Of a stretch of DNA of 64,000 nucleotides, positions 60,090 to 64,000 are shown piece after piece. The notes under the pieces were generated by a model. That model was not told the DNA's origin. It ran no database searches and saw only the letters and a program-made list of their open reading frames with translations. The stretch is taken from positions 62,001-126,000 of the forward strand of contig JACEFZ010017694.1 of the NCBI GenBank assembly GCA_014155875.1, given 5' to 3'. Every line of letters begins with the position of its first letter. Position 1 is the first letter of the stretch. The translations under genes were made by a program, and so were the position numbers. Source of the DNA: Cepaea nemoralis (taxonomy: Eukaryota; Mollusca; Gastropoda; Stylommatophora; Helicidae).

Positions 60090-61135
60090 TTGTGCGATGG
60101 GTTCGGGACAGACGAAGAATACATAATCACAGCTGACACAATACGTGCGATGCTCAATAAATCACCTAACACCGCCCCAGGCCCAGACGACATCCGATAT
60201 CGTGACCTACTGGTGATGTCAGATGATGACATGGAAGAAGTGGCCAGAGAATTCAACACCAGTATTCAGAGGGGTCAGATCAAAGAGGAATGGCTTCACA
60301 GCTACTTGCTGCCGCTGTCAAAACCGAACAAAGACCATTCCAAGATAAGCGGCTACAGAATCATTACGATGCAGAATACTGATGGCAAGCTACTGAAAAT
60401 TGTAGCACACAGACTTGCTTGTGACTTGGAACAACTCGGCTGCTTCCCGCCCACACTTGGAGGATACAGACGTAACAAAGAGTCACGGCTGAATGCGGAA
60501 GTCTTTGTCAAGATGTTTACGAAGGATTTCAGGTCAGAGAAGAGACATGTGCGGCCGCAATAGACTTAGAGGACGCATACAATAAAGCTTCCTTCGAGCA
60601 CTTGATGCAAGCCCTCCTCAGACTAAAAGTGTCCCCTCACCTTGTACGATGGATAGCTGCAGTTCTGCTCCAAAGGAAGGTGGTGCTAAGATGCGGGAGT
60701 TGGTCTTCTGAGCCGATAACGATATGTCCAGGATTGCCGCAGGGTTCACCACTGTCACCAGTACTATTCAACGTGTATACGGTGCTGATCACTGAACAAC
60801 AGTTGGACGGGAGGGGTAGGACTCTGTCATTTGCTGATGACACTCTCGTGTATCGACAGGGTCGAGATAGACAGGCGGTTGCCAATGATATGCAGGCGGA
60901 ACTAGATCGAATTTCCCCATTGTGTGCGGATGCCAGTGCCATTGTCAAACCTGCATCGGTTACATGGTTCTCCCTAAACAACCATATTGTGAACACAGAC
61001 CTGCCGGCAGTGAGAATGGATGGGAGCATTTTGAGTAGAACCCAGTCGATGACATATCTTGGCGTGAGGCTTGATCGTAGCCTGTCTTTCAGAGATTATG
61101 TCATAACAAAAGCTCGAAAAGTTTGTCAGCAATGA
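60090..61135 (+). pseudogene. LINE reverse transcriptase
   Basis: RT motifs occur in order: NTAPGPDDIRYRDL, YLLPLSKPNKD, GYRIITMQNTDGKLLKIV, then after a one-base shift near 60540 AIDLEDAYNKASFEHLM, GLPQGSPLSPVLFNVYT and the catalytic FADDTLVY at about 60831-60854, and MTYLGVRLDRSLSF. The catalytic Asp pair is intact, but the frameshift and the stop at 61133 break the product. Confidence 0.88.
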
Positions 61136-61281
61136 GAGTCATGGCGTCTACCAATGACGAGCAAAGACTGCTAATACTTCTGTTCCAAAGATGGTGCTTT
61201 CACCAATCAAGTATGCCCTAGCCATCCTTACTAGTCAGCCCTACACAGATTGGAAGACTTGAAAAGGTACAAAACGAAGCC

Positions 61282-62295
61282 ATGCGCATCATTTTGGGCT
61301 GCACGAGAGACACCAACTGTGTAGCGATGAGATACCTCTTTGACTTCCCAAAAATGTACCACAGGATCAAGATCTGGAGAGCTCGTGCATACTTGAAAAT
61401 AAGTTCTGATGAGCAGCACCCTCTGCATGATGATATATTCAGAGAAAACGGCAACAGGCTAAAGAGGGGCAAATCATGGATGGGTAGGGCGGAAGATATC
61501 ATCAGACAGGTTTGCAGTCATTCCAGTATTAACCCCGGCAAGGAATGGATGCCTGTGCCTCCAGCTTTTAAGTGCACCTTCTCCTGCATTATCACACTTG
61601 ACGGACGGTGCAGCGAACAGAACCCTGCCAATGTCAATGCAGAGGTCAACGCGCTCTTCAATGAACACTCATACAACCCCGAAGTGCTCATCTATACAGA
61701 TGGATCTGTTGTAAAGAAGCAGAAAAGTGCATGGACATTTACATCCCGTTCAGGGGGCCGAACCGTTCAAGAATCCAGTGGTGCCCACACTATGCCCACG
61801 AGCAGCATGACGATGGAGGTGATGGCAGTAACACAGGCTTTCCTATAGCTAGAATCACAGCATTATACCAACGTGTGTGTACTAAATGATTCAATGAGCA
61901 TGATTCTTAAGGTCGAAGCTGGATCTGTACGTAGACAGTGGACTGATTCCCTGAGGAAGTCTGTTGTCCGTAAAGTCACCCTTATCTTCGTCCCGGGATA
62001 TACGGGAGTCGAGGGAAATGAACGAGCTGATAAACTGGCTGGCACTTCACCCCCTGCAGATGGTCAGTCCATGGATCGTGACGATGTTATTAACGTCCTT
62101 AAAAACATGTCGAGAACAGAAGACTTTGACGTCAGTGAAACCACATCGCTGTCCAGGATGAAAGACTTGGGAGTAAGAACTGGCACGGCCAGACACGAGA
62201 GGTACATCGGGAAAACGAGGTGCCTCGTTAACCAACACAGAACTGACACTATTAGCCACCTGAACGCTGATGCATATGCTGGGGGGAGGATCTGA
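61282..62295 (+). pseudogene. LINE RNase H domain and C-terminus
   Basis: RNase H signatures are VLIYTDGSVV (first Asp), TMEVMAVTQAF (Glu), VLNDSMSMIL (Asp) and GVEGNERADKLAG (last Asp), so all four acidic residues survive. A TAG at 61846-61848 interrupts the otherwise continuous frame. A shifted frame just after 62295 reads SEHLWTCRERN, the end of a zinc-finger-like tail. Confidence 0.85.
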
Positions 62296-62391
62296 GCACC
62301 TATGGACCTGTCGGGAGCGCAATGAAGATGCTCCAATTTATAACTGATAACATTCGCGTCACACGCCAGTGATCCGGGGTTTGATCCTGGG

Positions 62392-62442
62392 TCCAGTCAA
62401 TGATATGCACTACTGATGAGCTCTAACGAGAGCGAAACTGGA
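62392..62442 (+). ncRNA. Hammerhead ribozyme motif, type III
   Basis: Stem III pairs TCCAGT (62392-62397) with ACTGGA (62437-62442). The base at the cleavage position is C at 62398 after GT, giving the canonical GUC. Then come a 14-nt stem-I hairpin region (62399-62412), the core CTGATGA (62413-62419), stem II GCTCT/AGAGC (62420-62424, 62429-62433) with an AACG loop, and GAA (62434-62436). All invariant core bases are present. Stem I is degenerate: CACT can pair with AATG at three of four positions. Hammerheads are known in schistosome SINE-like repeats and Penelope-like elements. Activity is unproven. Confidence 0.72.
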
Positions 62443-62544
62443 GTCCAGTGCTTCCATTTTGACGTGGACAAGGCCTTAGGTTCGTACCGGAATACGATCA
62501 GCGTTGCCAGTAGTGGGTTGCTTCTCAATATTTAAATCTTATTA

Positions 62545-63110
62545 TGTCCGAAAATCAATATATACAAGTTTTCAATTATTATGAAACGTATAATAAATTA
62601 AATGTCCCAGTATAAGATGGAATAAACTTATACGTTGATATTATCAACTTATGCGAATTAAAATTTAAATAACATAGAGAATTGTATCAACATTATTGCA
62701 TCATTGGCTAATTGATGCAGATGACCATTGAATCCTATTACCGTATCTTTACAAAACAACGTCCATCAATGGCGCTGGTGAATTCACTTCACAGTGCTTC
62801 TCTGAAATGATTGTTCGAAAATGTCAAGTTCCGCCAGCCTTGATCCCTCAGCTTTCCTAGTCTGGCTGGTTGTGATATTCGACTACTAGTGTCGACTGGG
62901 CTGTAGCCGTGTATTATACTGAGCTGTTGTATCGACACTAATAGCGAATGAGAGTACATTCTCTCAGGTCTGTTTAATCACACATAACTCTGAGCTGTTG
63001 CATTGACAATAAAAGCGCAAGAGACTACATTCTGTCAGGTCTGTTTGGTCACACATGACTCATTGAGCGTCTTTACAATTATTGGAATAGCATAATTGTC
63101 ACAGAATACT
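62545..63110. other. Non-coding segment paralogous to 30130-30670
   Basis: It continues unit paralogy after the composite insertion. A direct repeat of about 75 bp (GAGCTGTTG-containing segments at about 62930 and 62992) is present. Paralogy fades at about 63100, and the TATA/first-exon segment of 30899 has no counterpart here. Confidence 0.5.
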
Positions 63111-64000
63111 GGAAGGTCATGACCCTACGATAAACAAAACAGAAGATTGCTTCTGTCCTGAGCTGATTACAGGTTATTGACTCCAGGAATAAAAGAACTT
63201 AGATCGGAGATCAAAACAGATACCGCGTGTTTGATTGTGAAACAGTCGCCGGTAAAGAAAAATTATGATCATAGTTGTACATATCATATATACATATTTA
63301 GAGAAGAAAAAAATGATAGATCATTTTTTTTTATCGGGGAGGGGGCATTATGCCACATAGCGGCACACGCGCCACCAAATAGAAAAGGGATATTCCCAGA
63401 CAAGTCACAAAACTAGATTACCATATGAGAAACTAAGACGATGTGGACAACGTCATAAGACGGCAACGGGAGACGCTTGGAGAGAGGACATCAGGACAGC
63501 GGTGTTTTCTATGGGCTCCGTGTTGGAGAGGATAGGATCTGGTTGGCGCAATCTTCTTAGTGAGCGAGGAAATCGTCTGTTGTCTCACATTCATACAGTG
63601 ATGGGACCGGGACAGGAATAACCCTTAGACGAGTTAAACGCGGCTGGTAAATTCTTGGGAAAAGAGCGACCTTCCTGAAGCAAGAACAGAATTTGAAAGC
63701 TGGATGTATAACTGTATAACCGCCCGTCCCCGTATTTATGGGCAGGTTATCATATAGAGTAGCGTTCTTTGTTGTTCTGTGAGTGCATGTAATAAATGCC
63801 GAAATTGCCAACGGCTGGTTTGCGTCTATTCCATAGAGGTGAGCTGTTTTATTAATCTGTTGTTTATTACGAGCAGTTTTATGTCTTGGAGTTGAGATGC
63901 GTCGGCATGTGGAAGACGGGAGTCACGATCAAGCAGTTTCACAACAATTTGAACACCGAAAGACGGAGTTACGGTAAAACAATCAGAGGCTTTTTGAAGT
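63111..64000. other. No gene recognised
   Basis: No domain, RNA gene or known repeat was recognised. An AATAAA at about 63791 near other LTR-like features is not enough for a call. By analogy with unit 2 it could be intron or 5' flank of a further LRR unit, which cannot be tested here. Confidence 0.35.

Larger units (their letters stand above)
59124..62349 (+). mobile_element. LINE with endonuclease, RT and RNase H, 5' truncated
   Basis: This 3.2-kb insertion lies in the tRNA-like part of the SINE. It is flanked by ACATCCGCGTCAC (59111-59123) and ACATTCGCGTCAC (62350-62362), a 13-bp duplication with one mismatch. It begins inside the endonuclease domain and ends about 40 bp after a CCHC-like C-terminus, the signature of incomplete target-primed reverse transcription. 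A C-terminal RNase H assigns it to the I/Jockey-related superfamily of LINEs. Confidence 0.85.
58904..62535 (+). mobile_element. tRNA-like SINE with hammerhead motif, split by a LINE
   Basis: The composite is flanked by a perfect 9-bp duplication ATCTTATTA (58895-58903 and 62536-62544). Unit 1 is empty at about 30126. Without the LINE (59124-62349) and its duplicated target it is about 390 bp: a 5' region of about 190 bp, a tRNA-like part, the hammerhead motif and a 3' region. Box A is TGGTTTAGTGG (59096-59106) and the box-B-like element GGTTTGATCC (62378-62387). After removal of the LINE they lie about 35 bp apart, as in tRNA genes. The anticodon-loop region TCACACG resembles tRNA-Val, which is inference. 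Confidence 0.72.

Overview
This is eukaryotic, intron-bearing, AT-rich animal DNA, most likely from a lophotrochozoan and plausibly a gastropod mollusc. The case rests on a secreted leucine-rich-repeat (LRR) gene family, many SINEs and LINEs, a Penelope-like element and a Ty3/gypsy element with integrase upstream of reverse transcriptase. No bacterial operon, rRNA or CRISPR array is present. The species call is inference.

The window is built from two diverged tandem copies of one genomic unit. Unit 1 runs from the left edge to about 31 kb and unit 2 from about 31 kb to 63.1 kb. Each carries one LRR gene on the plus strand. In unit 2 the gene can be assembled from three coding exons: signal peptide 35035-35130, cysteine-rich LRR N-cap 41481-41585, LRRs plus C-cap 45650-46873. 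A TATA box and untranslated first exon probably lie at 30899-30958. In unit 1 only exon 2 (3015-3119) and exon 3 (17745-18967) are inside the window, and exon 3 has a one-base deletion in an A run.

The paralogues act as each other's empty-site controls. In unit 1, intron 2 was hit by a SINE, which was then split by a 13.0-kb minus-strand gypsy tandem (4182-17214). That block holds two copies of a Gmr1-like element without the integrase catalytic core, flanked by a 5-bp duplication. Unit 2 keeps the empty site at about 44125. Unit 2 in turn has a hAT-type element in intron 2 (44513-45291) whose empty site survives in unit 1 at about 17650. Downstream of each LRR gene lies a convergent LINE remnant and then a 51-bp minisatellite. 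The minisatellite has about 7 monomers in unit 1, split by a Penelope-like element, and about 80 in unit 2 (50222-54285).

The right part of unit 2 (58904-62535) is a nested insertion absent from unit 1. A tRNA-like SINE is interrupted by a 5'-truncated LINE encoding endonuclease, reverse transcriptase and RNase H. Directly after the tRNA-like domain sits a sequence with all conserved core bases of a type III hammerhead ribozyme (62392-62442). The 31-41 kb stretch, intron 1 of the unit-2 gene, is filled with LINE fragments, a full-length SINE and a hAT-type MITE. Apart from the LRR genes I see no host protein-coding gene; all other coding similarity is transposon-derived.
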